From contig JAEWQX010000239.1 in NCBI GenBank assembly GCA_023399035.1, positions 1 through 21,102 of the forward strand: DNA of 21,102 nucleotides, given 5' to 3'. Shown in pieces: positions 1 to 6,864 of this stretch. Position 1 is the stretch's first letter. The number at the start of each line of letters is the position of its first letter. The translations under genes were made by a program, and so were the position numbers. The notes under the pieces are model-generated. The model saw only the letters and a program-made list of their open reading frames with translations, ran no database searches and was not told where the DNA came from. The DNA comes from Bacillota bacterium (GTDB lineage Bacteria > Bacillota > Clostridia > Clostridiales > Clostridiaceae).

Positions 1-99
1 CCGCTAATCCATTTCCCGAAGGAAACTTCATCGCTCGACTTGCATGTGTTAAGCACGCCGCCAGCGTTCGTCCTGAGCCAGGATCAAACTCTCAATAAA
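1..99 (-). rRNA. rrs: 16S ribosomal RNA, 5' end only (partial)
   Basis: Read on the minus strand, this is the universal bacterial 16S start: AGAGTTTGATCCTGGCTCAG lies at 92..73, followed by the conserved helix ending in AACACATGCAAGTCGAGCG. The AGAGTTTGATC motif starts at about position 8 of mature 16S, which puts the mature 5' end near 99. The rest of the gene lies beyond the left edge. The variable V1 stem (GATGAAGTTTCCTTCGGG...) fits Clostridium cluster I, but it is too short to name a species. Confidence 0.97.
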
Positions 100-206
100 A
101 AGTTTAATCTTAGCTTACTCAAAATAAAGAATTGCTGGTTTACTTAAATATTTATATCATATTCTGTTCAATTTTCAAAGATCTTGCCGGTCTCTCTCTC
201 GACCGC
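100..206 (-). other. rRNA operon leader with 5' hairpin and boxA-like element
   Basis: This is the transcribed leader between the predicted start near 206 and mature 16S. It opens with a hairpin (CGGTC/GACCG arms at 188-192 and 201-205, pyrimidine-rich loop). It then contains GATCTTTGAAAATTGAACAG (minus strand, 183..164). This is the sequence commonly found in Firmicute rRNA leaders and spacers, and it resembles a boxA antitermination and RNase III processing region. The hairpin and motif are seen directly; the role comes from knowledge of rrn leaders. Confidence 0.65.
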
Positions 207-212
207 TTTCTT

Positions 213-241
213 ATCATACCATCATTAGCTTTCATTGTCAA
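213..241 (-). promoter_or_regulatory. rRNA operon promoter
   Basis: On the minus strand, TTGACA (241..236) is followed by a 17-base spacer and TATGAT (218..213). This is a near-consensus vegetative promoter placed about 110 bases before 16S, the usual distance. A second, upstream rrn promoter is possible in the AT-rich DNA to the right, but I found no good -35/-10 pair there. Confidence 0.85.
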
Positions 242-289
242 CATTTATTTTTAATAAATTTTTGAACTTCTTAGCTAATTTTGTTTCTT

Positions 290-314
290 GTTGTTGGCGT
301 TTCCCCCCGACAAC
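290..314. other. Hairpin upstream of the rRNA promoter
   Basis: GTTGTTGG (290-297) can pair with CCGACAAC (307-314), one wobble pair, around a C-rich loop. No T-run follows on either strand, so it is not a clear terminator. It sits just upstream of the rRNA -35 box. Function unknown. Confidence 0.4.
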
Positions 315-713
315 GAATATTATAATATCACGTTTTTCATAATTAATTATACCATTATAAATCATTTAATTTATTTATTCTTTTAATACTTTATTTTTCT
401 TTTTTTTTCTCACTATAATGATATAAGATACACCAGGCTAAGTTATTGAATTTATTTAACTTTATTATTACATTTAATACATTTTATGTATTAAAAATAT
501 CCTTTTAACTTATTTCAAAATCATCTTTATTATTAATCTTTTATAGAAAAATCACCCTAATTCCTATTTTTTATTTATAATATATTATGTAATATATCTA
601 TTTTTTCTATATAAAACAGCTTTAACTCTTTAGTAGTTAAGTTTTTCATACGAAATTTATATATAATACTTCAAATTTAATATCTTATTCTAAAATAGCT
701 ACAAAAATATAAA
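315..713. other. AT-rich intergenic region without a recognisable gene
   Basis: This stretch separates the divergent rRNA operon and lipoprotein gene. It is strongly AT-rich, with homopolymer runs and no open frame with a ribosome binding site. The only clear structure is a 10-bp perfect inverted repeat, TTTAATACAT/ATGTATTAAA at 473-482 and 486-495 with a 3-base loop. It has no T-run after it on either strand. AT-rich DNA upstream of rRNA promoters can act as an UP element, which is inference here. Confidence 0.5.
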
Positions 714-741
714 TCGACAAAGAAACATACATCTATATAAA
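714..741 (+). promoter_or_regulatory. Possible promoter of the lipoprotein gene
   Basis: TCGACA (714-719), a 16-base spacer and TATAAA (736-741) lie about 40 bases before the lipoprotein start. The match to the vegetative consensus is moderate, and the AT-rich background makes chance matches likely. Confidence 0.4.
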
Positions 742-779
742 ATACACATTTTACTTTTATTAATAGGGAGATTTTAATA

Positions 780-1811
780 ATGAAGAAAAAAATACTTTGT
801 ATACTTTTATCTATAAATCTGCTAGGCTTAGCCGGCTGCGGAAAATCTGCCAGTACAACAGCAGATTCAAATTCGAACTCACAAAACACTAATAACTCAT
901 CACAAATTACAGCAATAACTGAAACCTACGATACAAGCACTTCAACTGCTTCTAATTTAGAACTTAACGGAGAATCATATTATACCTGCCCTTTTTTATT
1001 TAATGGGACAGATTTAATTTTCCCAAACCCAGATGAAAATAACAGAATTTCAATAATAGCTGATCCTCTTCCCGAAAATATTCTAGAAAGTCAATCCGTT
1101 AAAGATTTTATTGATTATTCATCTGATAATATAGGTATCATAGGAGAATATCTTTATTTTGCAAACAGTTCTGATAAAAATAGCTTGTACTCATGCAAGC
1201 TTGGTGATAAAGAAATTACTAAGATCAATGATCATTCAGTTGATAAAATGATTACTGTAGGAAATCTTATATATTATAGAAACAAAGCTGATAAAAATAA
1301 ACTTTATATGTACGATACTGAATCTTCAAAAGCTTCTCTTGTTACTTCAGATTCAGTAGGACAGTATATAATTAATGGTGATTACGTTATTTATCAGAAT
1401 TTAAGTGATGAATCAAAATTATATTCTATAAAATTTGATTACAGCAATAAGCAGAAACTTACTGATTATACCGCTAATAGTTTTATAACTTATAGAGATG
1501 AAATACTGTTCTTTAATTCTTCAGATAATAATAATCTTTATGCATTGACTCCATCAACCTTAGACTGCAGAAGATTAAAGATAATGAATGGATTCCAGCT
1601 CCAAACTATTAACGATGCTATATACTTTATAAATGGAGATGATATAAACAACCTATACTCACTTTCCATAGATTCTACTACATCAGAAGTTACATTAACT
1701 CCTGAAATAACATTTGGAATAAACTATTACTATTTAACTTCAGCAGGAATATTCTATAGTCCTGGTATTAATGTAAATAATATTTACTACAAAGCATTTT
1801 CAAACAAGTAA
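780..1811 (+). CDS. Lipoprotein with tandem 39-residue repeats (DUF5050-like, predicted beta-propeller)
   Basis: A predicted exported lipoprotein of 343 residues. The N-terminus has lysines, a hydrophobic stretch and the lipobox LAGC, with Cys20 as the lipidation site, so it should be anchored on the outer face of the membrane. A Ser/Thr/Asn-rich linker (about 21-60) follows. The rest is a tandem array of units built like YFxNSSDxNxLYS, starting at residues 124, 163, 202, 241, 280 and 323, with a more divergent unit at 78. Five consecutive units are spaced exactly 39 residues apart, typical of propeller blades. I relate it to DUF5050-type proteins from the repeat pattern. No catalytic motif is visible, and ligand or partner are unknown. 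AGGGAG at 765-770 lies 9 bases before the ATG. The gene is monocistronic and points against murD. Confidence 0.8.
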   Translation: MKKKILCILLSINLLGLAGCGKSASTTADSNSNSQNTNNSSQITAITETYDTSTSTASNLELNGESYYTCPFLFNGTDLIFPNPDENNRISIIADPLPENILESQSVKDFIDYSSDNIGIIGEYLYFANSSDKNSLYSCKLGDKEITKINDHSVDKMITVGNLIYYRNKADKNKLYMYDTESSKASLVTSDSVGQYIINGDYVIYQNLSDESKLYSIKFDYSNKQKLTDYTANSFITYRDEILFFNSSDNNNLYALTPSTLDCRRLKIMNGFQLQTINDAIYFINGDDINNLYSLSIDSTTSEVTLTPEITFGINYYYLTSAGIFYSPGINVNNIYYKAFSNK

Positions 1812-1815
1812 AGAA

Positions 1816-1856
1816 AAAAGATATGCAGAGAATTTATTATCTCTACATATCTTTTT
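1816..1856. terminator. Bidirectional terminator between the lipoprotein gene and murD
   Basis: AAAAAGATATG (1816-1826 region) pairs with CATATCTTTTT (1846-1856), and inner arms AGAGA/TCTCT close around an A/T loop. A T-run follows on both strands, so one hairpin can end both converging genes. Confidence 0.85.
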
Positions 1857-1889
1857 AAATATAATCAAAACAGCTATCACAGTCATTTA

Positions 1890-3266
1890 TTATAATGAAT
1901 TGACTATATTCTTAAATGTATTACCTCTTACCATGAAGTTAGCAAACATATCAAATGCAGCACAAGCCGGTGATAATGTAACAACATCTCCCGGTTCAGT
2001 TATTGATTTACATATAGAAACAGCCTCTTCTAATGTGTCTGCTCTCTTTATATCAATTTTAATTCCCTTTTCTTCTTCAAGTTTCTTAAATACACCTTCA
2101 ATTTTATCGCTAGTAGCCCCAACAAGCACTAGTTCCTTTATATATGGATATCCTTCATATGCTAATGGCTCAAATGGTATATGCTTATCATATCCGCCTG
2201 CGATTAATATTACCTTCTTATCAAAAGCTTTTAGACCCGCTAATGTTCTTGTTGGACTTGATGCAATTGAATCATTATAATATTTAACTCCATCAAGTTC
2301 TCTTATGAATTCACATCTATGTTCAACACCAGTAAAAGTCATAGCGACCTTTTTCATTGTTTCTATAGATACTTCATCCTTAGTAGCAATAAATGCTGCA
2401 AGATAATTTTCAACATTATGCATACCCTTTATTACTATATCATCTTTTCTGCATACTTCTTTACCTTCTAAATAAAGAATACCATCTTCATAGTAAGCTC
2501 CGTTTTCTAATTTTCGTTTAGAACTAAATTCTCTTACAATACCTTTTGCTTCTTTTTCAAAGCCATAAGTTATTTCATTTTCTCTATTAACAACTAATAT
2601 ATCCTCAGCATTTTGATATAAGAATATATTTTTCTTAGAATCTATATACTCCTGCATGTCTTTGTGCATATCTAAATGATTTGGTGCTAAATTAGTACAT
2701 ACTGCAATATCTATTTCATCAGTCATAGTCATAAGCTGGAAGCTTGATAACTCTAAAACTACCTTATCTTCTTCCTTGATATTTTCTATTTCAGAAAATA
2801 AAGGTGTTCCTATATTACCACCAACCCAAGTCTTATATCCCTGTTCTTTTAACAATTTAGAAATTATAGTAGTAGTTGTTGTCTTACCATCACTTCCTGT
2901 AACAGCATATATTGTCCCCTTAGTATATCTAACAAACTCCTCCATCTCAGAAGTGATATATGCGCCTTCATTTTTAGCTTTTACTAATGCTTCGCTGTCA
3001 ATTCTCATTGATGGACTCTTAAATACAACATCATATCCTGTTAAATTATTTAAGTATCCATTTCCTAATTCAAGCTTTACACCTTTTACTTCAAAGTCCG
3101 CTGCAACATCTCCAAGTTCTTCTTTTGTCTTTCTATCAAATCCAGTTACATCTGCACCTAGCTTTAACAGAAAGTTTATTAATGGAATATTACTTACACC
3201 AATGCCTACTACTGCAGCCTTCTTGCCACGTATATAATTTTTAAATTCATTAAAATCTTTTTTCAT
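1890..3266 (-). CDS. murD: UDP-N-acetylmuramoylalanine--D-glutamate ligase
   Basis: A cytoplasmic Mur ligase that adds D-glutamate to UDP-MurNAc-L-Ala in peptidoglycan precursor synthesis, using ATP. From the start chosen here it has 458 residues, normal for MurD. The N-terminal Rossmann-like domain has GIGVSN near residue 22. The ATP P-loop GSDGKTTT is at about 124-131, the central-domain NLAPNHLDMH near 192, GVEHRCEF near 313 and the C-terminal NDSIASSPTRT near 331. The frame stays open to a TTG at 3272, but that codon touches the GGAGGA ribosome binding site (3278..3273). The ATG at 3266, six bases downstream of that site, is the better start. It follows glyS on the same strand but has its own promoter and lies after the glyS terminator. 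Confidence 0.95.
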   Translation of the reverse strand: MKKDFNEFKNYIRGKKAAVVGIGVSNIPLINFLLKLGADVTGFDRKTKEELGDVAADFEVKGVKLELGNGYLNNLTGYDVVFKSPSMRIDSEALVKAKNEGAYITSEMEEFVRYTKGTIYAVTGSDGKTTTTTIISKLLKEQGYKTWVGGNIGTPLFSEIENIKEEDKVVLELSSFQLMTMTDEIDIAVCTNLAPNHLDMHKDMQEYIDSKKNIFLYQNAEDILVVNRENEITYGFEKEAKGIVREFSSKRKLENGAYYEDGILYLEGKEVCRKDDIVIKGMHNVENYLAAFIATKDEVSIETMKKVAMTFTGVEHRCEFIRELDGVKYYNDSIASSPTRTLAGLKAFDKKVILIAGGYDKHIPFEPLAYEGYPYIKELVLVGATSDKIEGVFKKLEEEKGIKIDIKRADTLEEAVSICKSITEPGDVVTLSPACAAFDMFANFMVRGNTFKNIVNSL

Positions 3267-3333
3267 CGCCAATCCTCCAACTCAAATTACTCATGTATGT
3301 AATAAGTTATTTTCTAAACTTCATCTGCTTTTA

Positions 3334-3342
3334 ATTATATCA
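3334..3342 (-). promoter_or_regulatory. Extended -10 promoter of murD
   Basis: The minus strand reads TGATATAAT, that is TGN plus a perfect TATAAT (3339..3334), about 70 bases before the murD start. No good -35 lies at 16-18 bases. An extended -10 can work without one. Confidence 0.55.
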
Positions 3343-3470
3343 CTATGAAAAATCTTCTTCTACAACATTAAGAATGTATTCATACTTTTTCCACATGTTC
3401 TATTATTGATAATTTTAATAATAAATTATACTGATAATTATATTAAATCAAAGCTTTATATCATCATCTA

Positions 3471-3515
3471 AAATAAAAATATGAGCTCACTGATAAATAA
3501 ATCAGCAAGCTCATA
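3471..3515 (-). terminator. glyS terminator
   Basis: TATGAGCT/AGCTCATA arms (3480-3487 and 3508-3515) with an inner CTGAT/ATCAG pairing form a long stem just after the glyS stop codon. On the minus strand it is followed by a T-rich run at 3479..3471. Confidence 0.85.
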
Positions 3516-3521
3516 CTTATA

Positions 3522-4913
3522 TTAAAATTCTAAGCTTTTTTGAATATATGATTCAAGTTCGCTTATCTTAATTCTTTCTTGTTCCATAGTATCTCTATTT
3601 CTTATTGTAACAGCTCCATCTTCTAATGTATCGAAGTCAACTGTTATACAGTATGGAGTTCCAATTTCATCTTGTCTTCTATATCTCTTTCCGATACTTC
3701 CTGTTTCGTCAAAGTCTAAGTTAAATTTCTTGCTTAAGTCAGCATATACTTCTAAAGCTTTGTCTGAAAGTTTCTTTGAAAGTGGTAATATAGCAGCTTT
3801 AAATGGAGCTAAAGCTGGATGTAAGTGTAATACTGTTCTAGAATCTCCACCTTCTAATTCTTCTTCATCATATGCTTCAACTAAGAATGCTAATGCAACT
3901 CTGTCTGCACCTAATGATGGTTCTATAACATATGGTATGTATTTTTCATTAGTTGTTTGATCTAAGTAATTTAAATCCTGTCCTGAATGTTCTTGATGTT
4001 TATTTAAGTCATAGTCAGTTCTATCTGCTATTCCCCATAATTCACCCCATCCGAATGGGAATAAGTATTCAATATCAGATGTTGCATTTGAGTAGAATGA
4101 TAATTCTTCTTCACCATGATCTCTCATTCTTAAATTTTCTGGATTCATGTTTAAGTTAAGTAAGAAGTTCCAGCAATAATCCTTCCAATACTTATGCCAT
4201 TCTAAATCTGTACCTGGCTTACAGAAGAATTCTAATTCCATTTGTTCGAATTCTCTTGTTCTGAATGTGAAGTTACCTGGTGTAATTTCATTTCTAAAAG
4301 ATTTACCTATTTGAGCTATACCAAATGGTATCTTCTTTCTTGAAGTTCTTTGAACTGCTTTAAAGTTTACAAATATACCTTGAGCTGTTTCTGGTCTTAA
4401 GTATATTTCTGATTTAGCATCTTCAGTAACACCTTGGAATGTCTTGAACATAAGATTGAACTTTCTTATATCTGTGTAATTCATCTTACCACACTTAGGA
4501 CATACTATGTTGTTGTTTTCGATATATTCCTTTAATTGTTCATTAGTCCATCCATCAGCACTTGCTACTTCTGCACCATTAGCTGTCATATGATCTTCTA
4601 CAAGCTTATCAGCTCTGAATCTAGCTTTACATTCTTTACAGTCCATTAATGGATCTGAGAATCCACCTACGTGTCCTGATGCAACCCATACTTCACGGTT
4701 CATTAAAATTGCTGAGTCTAATCCTACGTTATAAGGACTTTCTTGAACGAATTTTTTCCACCATGCTTTTTTAACATTATTTTTGAATTCAACTCCTAAT
4801 GGGCCGTAATCCCATGAATTCGCAAGACCACCATATATATCTGATCCTGGGAATACAAATCCTCTGTTCTTACAAAGAGCTACAATTTTATCCATTGTTT
4901 TTTCTACTGCCAT
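3522..4913 (-). CDS. glyS: Glycyl-tRNA synthetase, homodimeric class II type
   Basis: Charges tRNA-Gly with glycine in the cytoplasm. At 463 residues it is the one-chain alpha2 form also found in eukaryotes and archaea, not the two-subunit GlyQ/GlyS form. The start carries the family signature GFVFPGSDIYGG (18-29) and WDYGPLG. Two CxxC pairs (Cys92/95 and Cys138/141) form a probable zinc-binding insertion. Class II motifs are YLRPETAQGIF (171-181), motif 2 FRNEITPGNF (206-215) and motif 3 around GADR (335-338). The C-terminus is an anticodon-binding domain (LHPALAPFKAAILPL onward). GGAGGT lies 7 bases before the ATG. A long leader with a glycine T-box precedes the gene, so tRNA-Gly charging should control it. 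Confidence 0.97.
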   Translation of the reverse strand: MAVEKTMDKIVALCKNRGFVFPGSDIYGGLANSWDYGPLGVEFKNNVKKAWWKKFVQESPYNVGLDSAILMNREVWVASGHVGGFSDPLMDCKECKARFRADKLVEDHMTANGAEVASADGWTNEQLKEYIENNNIVCPKCGKMNYTDIRKFNLMFKTFQGVTEDAKSEIYLRPETAQGIFVNFKAVQRTSRKKIPFGIAQIGKSFRNEITPGNFTFRTREFEQMELEFFCKPGTDLEWHKYWKDYCWNFLLNLNMNPENLRMRDHGEEELSFYSNATSDIEYLFPFGWGELWGIADRTDYDLNKHQEHSGQDLNYLDQTTNEKYIPYVIEPSLGADRVALAFLVEAYDEEELEGGDSRTVLHLHPALAPFKAAILPLSKKLSDKALEVYADLSKKFNLDFDETGSIGKRYRRQDEIGTPYCITVDFDTLEDGAVTIRNRDTMEQERIKISELESYIQKSLEF

Positions 4914-4941
4914 AATTTATACCTCCGAAATATATTTTTAT

Positions 4942-5117
4942 AAAATAAAAAGACTCATATCACAAAGGGACGAAATTATAATTCCGCGGTTCCACCCTTC
5001 TTGACTTAAGTCCATCTTTCTTACCTACACTCAAAAGCTCCATTCGTTTAATACCAATGATAATTTCCACCAAACATTATCTCTCTTAAATTGATCTGTA
5101 AACTACTCTTCTTTATC
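4942..5117 (-). promoter_or_regulatory. Glycine-specific T-box riboswitch leader of glyS
   Basis: The minus strand carries the conserved T-box AAGGGTGGAACCGCGG (4999..4984). The antiterminator folds well: AAGGG pairs with CCCUU (near 4969..4965), UGGAACC is the bulge, and GCGGAA pairs with UUUCGU above it. Upstream is a stem I with the GGTGGAA element, and GAATGGAGC gives a GGA glycine specifier at 5041..5039, followed by the usual TTTTGAGTG. The stretch between stem I and the T-box is short, as in glyQS-type T-boxes that lack stem II. A T-rich run lies at 4951..4942, but the competing terminator helix I can draw is only about 5 weak pairs, so the output mechanism is unclear. Confidence 0.9.
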
Positions 5118-5144
5118 AACATGCATATTTAATTTATACATTTA

Positions 5145-5172
5145 ATTTTAGCAAAATGTTTTTATATGTCAA
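5145..5172 (-). promoter_or_regulatory. Promoter of the glyS T-box transcript
   Basis: TTGACA (5172..5167), a 16-base spacer and TAAAAT (5150..5145) place the transcript start near 5137, just ahead of T-box stem I. Confidence 0.75.
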
Positions 5173-5320
5173 TATAATTATTTGCATTCATTTCATTTTT
5201 AGATTATAAAACAGATTTATTTTTCTTCATGACTATTATTTCTTAATTCATAAATATTAATACTTATTTTCATTGAAATTCTCTGCTTAATCAACAAAAG
5301 CTTCATAACTTCCCGTATAA

Positions 5321-5350
5321 TAAAAAAATTCCGCATAAATGTATGCGAAA
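5321..5350 (-). terminator. Terminator of tRNA-Asn copy 1
   Basis: On the minus strand TTTCGCATA pairs with TATGCGGAA (9 pairs, one wobble) around a CATT loop (5350..5329), followed by seven Ts. It lies about 35 bases downstream of the tRNA. Confidence 0.85.
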
Positions 5351-5383
5351 ATCTTAAATATATTATGAAAAAGGTAAAAAAAA

Positions 5384-5458
<75 letters not shown>

Positions 5459-5475
5459 ACGTCATTACTTAATTT

Positions 5476-5503
5476 ATTATAACAGGTTTTTCATATTATG
5501 CAA
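5476..5503 (-). promoter_or_regulatory. Promoter of tRNA-Asn copy 1
   Basis: TTGCAT (5503..5498), a 16-base spacer and TATAAT (5481..5476), with TG one base before the -10 (extended -10). The same element precedes the other two tRNA-Asn copies. Confidence 0.8.
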
Positions 5504-5594
5504 TACCTTTTTTAAAAATTTTCTCATTTTTTTGAATACGAACTTATGTTTATGTCTATACTCCTAATATCTAATAAAAATTGGAGGTTGATTT

Positions 5595-5921
5595 ATGAAT
5601 AAAGTGTACCTACTTGGAAGAATTGCTCGTAATTTTGAATTGAAATTTTTCGATGGCGGTAAAAGATGTTATGTACAATTTCCTCTAGCCATAAACAGCC
5701 ATAACAAATTTACCGGCGAAAAGATAACTGATTATATTGATATAGTAGCTTTTGATAAAAAGGCTAAAGTCATTAGTGAATACTTCTCTAAAGGAAGTCA
5801 GATTTCTATTGAAGGTCATATACAAATCGGTAATTATGTAGATAAAAATCAGCAGAAAAGATATTCAGCAAAAATAATATTAGAATCTTTTCAATTTATC
5901 GATAAAAAAGAAACTGTATAG
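5595..5921 (+). CDS. Short SSB-like single-stranded DNA-binding protein without an acidic tail
   Basis: A 108-residue protein that is essentially one SSB-type OB fold. It begins MNKVYLLGRIARNFELKF, like bacterial SSB, and continues with TDYIDIVAFDKKAKVISEYFSKGSQISIEGHI, matching the family's core strands. It ends at FIDKKETV, so the Gly/Gln-rich linker and acidic DDDIPF-type tail that recruits repair and replication proteins are absent. The position that is usually Trp in the VVVWGK segment is Phe here (IVAFDK). It is probably a paralogue, with the main ssb elsewhere, but that cannot be seen here. GGAGG (5583-5587) lies 7 bases before the ATG. It is one of only two plus-strand genes and sits between tRNA-Asn copies 1 and 2. 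A weak TTGAAT/TATACT pair (5532-5562, spacer 19) might be its promoter. Confidence 0.85.
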   Translation: MNKVYLLGRIARNFELKFFDGGKRCYVQFPLAINSHNKFTGEKITDYIDIVAFDKKAKVISEYFSKGSQISIEGHIQIGNYVDKNQQKRYSAKIILESFQFIDKKETV

Positions 5922-5928
5922 TCATATT

Positions 5929-5970
5929 AATGAGCCAGTAAGTGATTCTTCTGACTCATTTTAATTTTAA
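5929..5970 (+). terminator. Terminator of the SSB-like gene
   Basis: AATGAGCCAG (5929-5938) pairs with CTGACTCATT (5951-5960) with one internal mismatch. The T-rich TTAATTTTAA follows, and the gene stop is eight bases upstream. Confidence 0.75.
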
Positions 5971-6140
5971 TGTCATTATATTTGATTCCACTTAGGACTA
6001 ACAAGCTCTTGTATTATATTAATCTTATATGCGGGTACTAAAATACATTCAATAAACTGATTATAATCTACGTTTTACTTACTTATATCTCATACCTTCT
6101 ATAAAGTCATATTAGACTTATATAAGGAATAATTACAAAA
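5971..6140. other. Intergenic stretch with no recognisable feature
   Basis: Together with the flanking terminators this fills the gap between the SSB-like gene and tRNA-Asn copy 2. On either strand only frames of about ten codons or fewer are open, and I see no RNA gene or clear repeat. Confidence 0.4.
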
Positions 6141-6170
6141 TAAAAAACACCATACATAGCTGCATGGCAT
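6141..6170 (-). terminator. Second terminator downstream of tRNA-Asn copy 2
   Basis: ATGCCATGCA and TGTATGGTGT (minus strand, 6170..6147) form about 10 pairs including wobbles around a 4-base loop, followed by TTTTTTA. Confidence 0.8.
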
Positions 6171-6191
6171 ATTAAACACTTATAAAAAGGT

Positions 6192-6218
6192 AAAAAAATA
6201 TCGCCTAACCTTATGCGA
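6192..6218 (-). terminator. First terminator downstream of tRNA-Asn copy 2 (degraded)
   Basis: TCGCATAA and TTAGGCGA (6218..6201) pair with one A/G mismatch, then a run of seven Ts. It occupies the same place as the terminator of copy 1 and looks like a decayed relative. Confidence 0.6.
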
Positions 6219-6256
6219 AACCTCTTAACTATATATTTAAAAAAGAATAAAAAAAA

Positions 6257-6331
<75 letters not shown>

Positions 6332-6348
6332 ACGTCATTACTTAATCT

Positions 6349-6376
6349 ATTATAACAGGTTTTTTATATTATGCAA
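6349..6376 (-). promoter_or_regulatory. Promoter of tRNA-Asn copy 2
   Basis: TTGCAT (6376..6371), a 16-base spacer and extended TGTTATAAT (-10 at 6354..6349), matching the copy 1 promoter. Confidence 0.8.
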
Positions 6377-6511
6377 TACTTTTTTGAAACTTTTTTAAAT
6401 TTTTTGTCTGATTCTATTCTTTAATAAATATAAAAGCATGCTAAGCATTATAAACACTATATTCATGTCATGTAATATTTTAAATAATATAAAATCATCA
6501 TATAAAAGATT

Positions 6512-6542
6512 ATAAAAAATACTGCACATAATAGTACAGTAT
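6512..6542 (-). terminator. Second terminator downstream of tRNA-Asn copy 3
   Basis: ATACTGTAC pairs with GTGCAGTAT (6542..6519; 9 pairs, one wobble) around a 6-base loop, followed by six Ts. Confidence 0.8.
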
Positions 6543-6568
6543 ACAAAATATATTTATAAAATAAAACA

Positions 6569-6593
6569 AAAAATATCACATAATCTTATGCGA
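6569..6593 (-). terminator. First terminator downstream of tRNA-Asn copy 3
   Basis: TCGCATAA pairs with TTATGTGA (6593..6576), followed by TATTTTTTG. It is the counterpart of the hairpin after copies 1 and 2. Confidence 0.65.
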
Positions 6594-6628
6594 ATTATAT
6601 AACTATCGATTTTAAAAGAATAAAAAAA

Positions 6629-6703
<75 letters not shown>

Positions 6704-6720
6704 ACGTCATTACTTAATCT

Positions 6721-6748
6721 ATTATAACAGGTTTTTCATATTATGCAA
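6721..6748 (-). promoter_or_regulatory. Promoter of tRNA-Asn copy 3
   Basis: TTGCAT (6748..6743), a 16-base spacer and extended TGTTATAAT (-10 at 6726..6721). It lies just downstream of the lysS terminator, so this tRNA is transcribed independently of greA-lysS. Confidence 0.8.
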
Positions 6749-6811
6749 TACCTATATTTAATTTATTTTCAATATTACATATTTTTTTATTTATTTAACT
6801 TAATAGCTTAG

Positions 6812-6841
6812 AAAAGCCTGCATTTGCTAAATGCAGGCTTT
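6812..6841 (-). terminator. lysS terminator
   Basis: AAAGCCTGCATTT and AAATGCAGGCTTT (6813-6825 and 6829-6841) form a perfect stem around GCT. The T-run after it on the minus strand is short (four Ts), but the stem is GC-rich. Confidence 0.85.
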
Positions 6842-6864
6842 AATATATTAACTTTATAATATTA

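Noticed and set aside
677..889. A 70-codon minus-strand frame overlapping the lipoprotein start
   Set aside because: It covers the lipoprotein signal sequence and ribosome binding site in antisense, is Phe-rich, and has no ribosome binding site.
3264..3272. TTG at 3272 as the murD start
   Set aside because: It directly abuts the GGAGGA ribosome binding site, leaving no spacer. The ATG two codons later has a six-base spacer.
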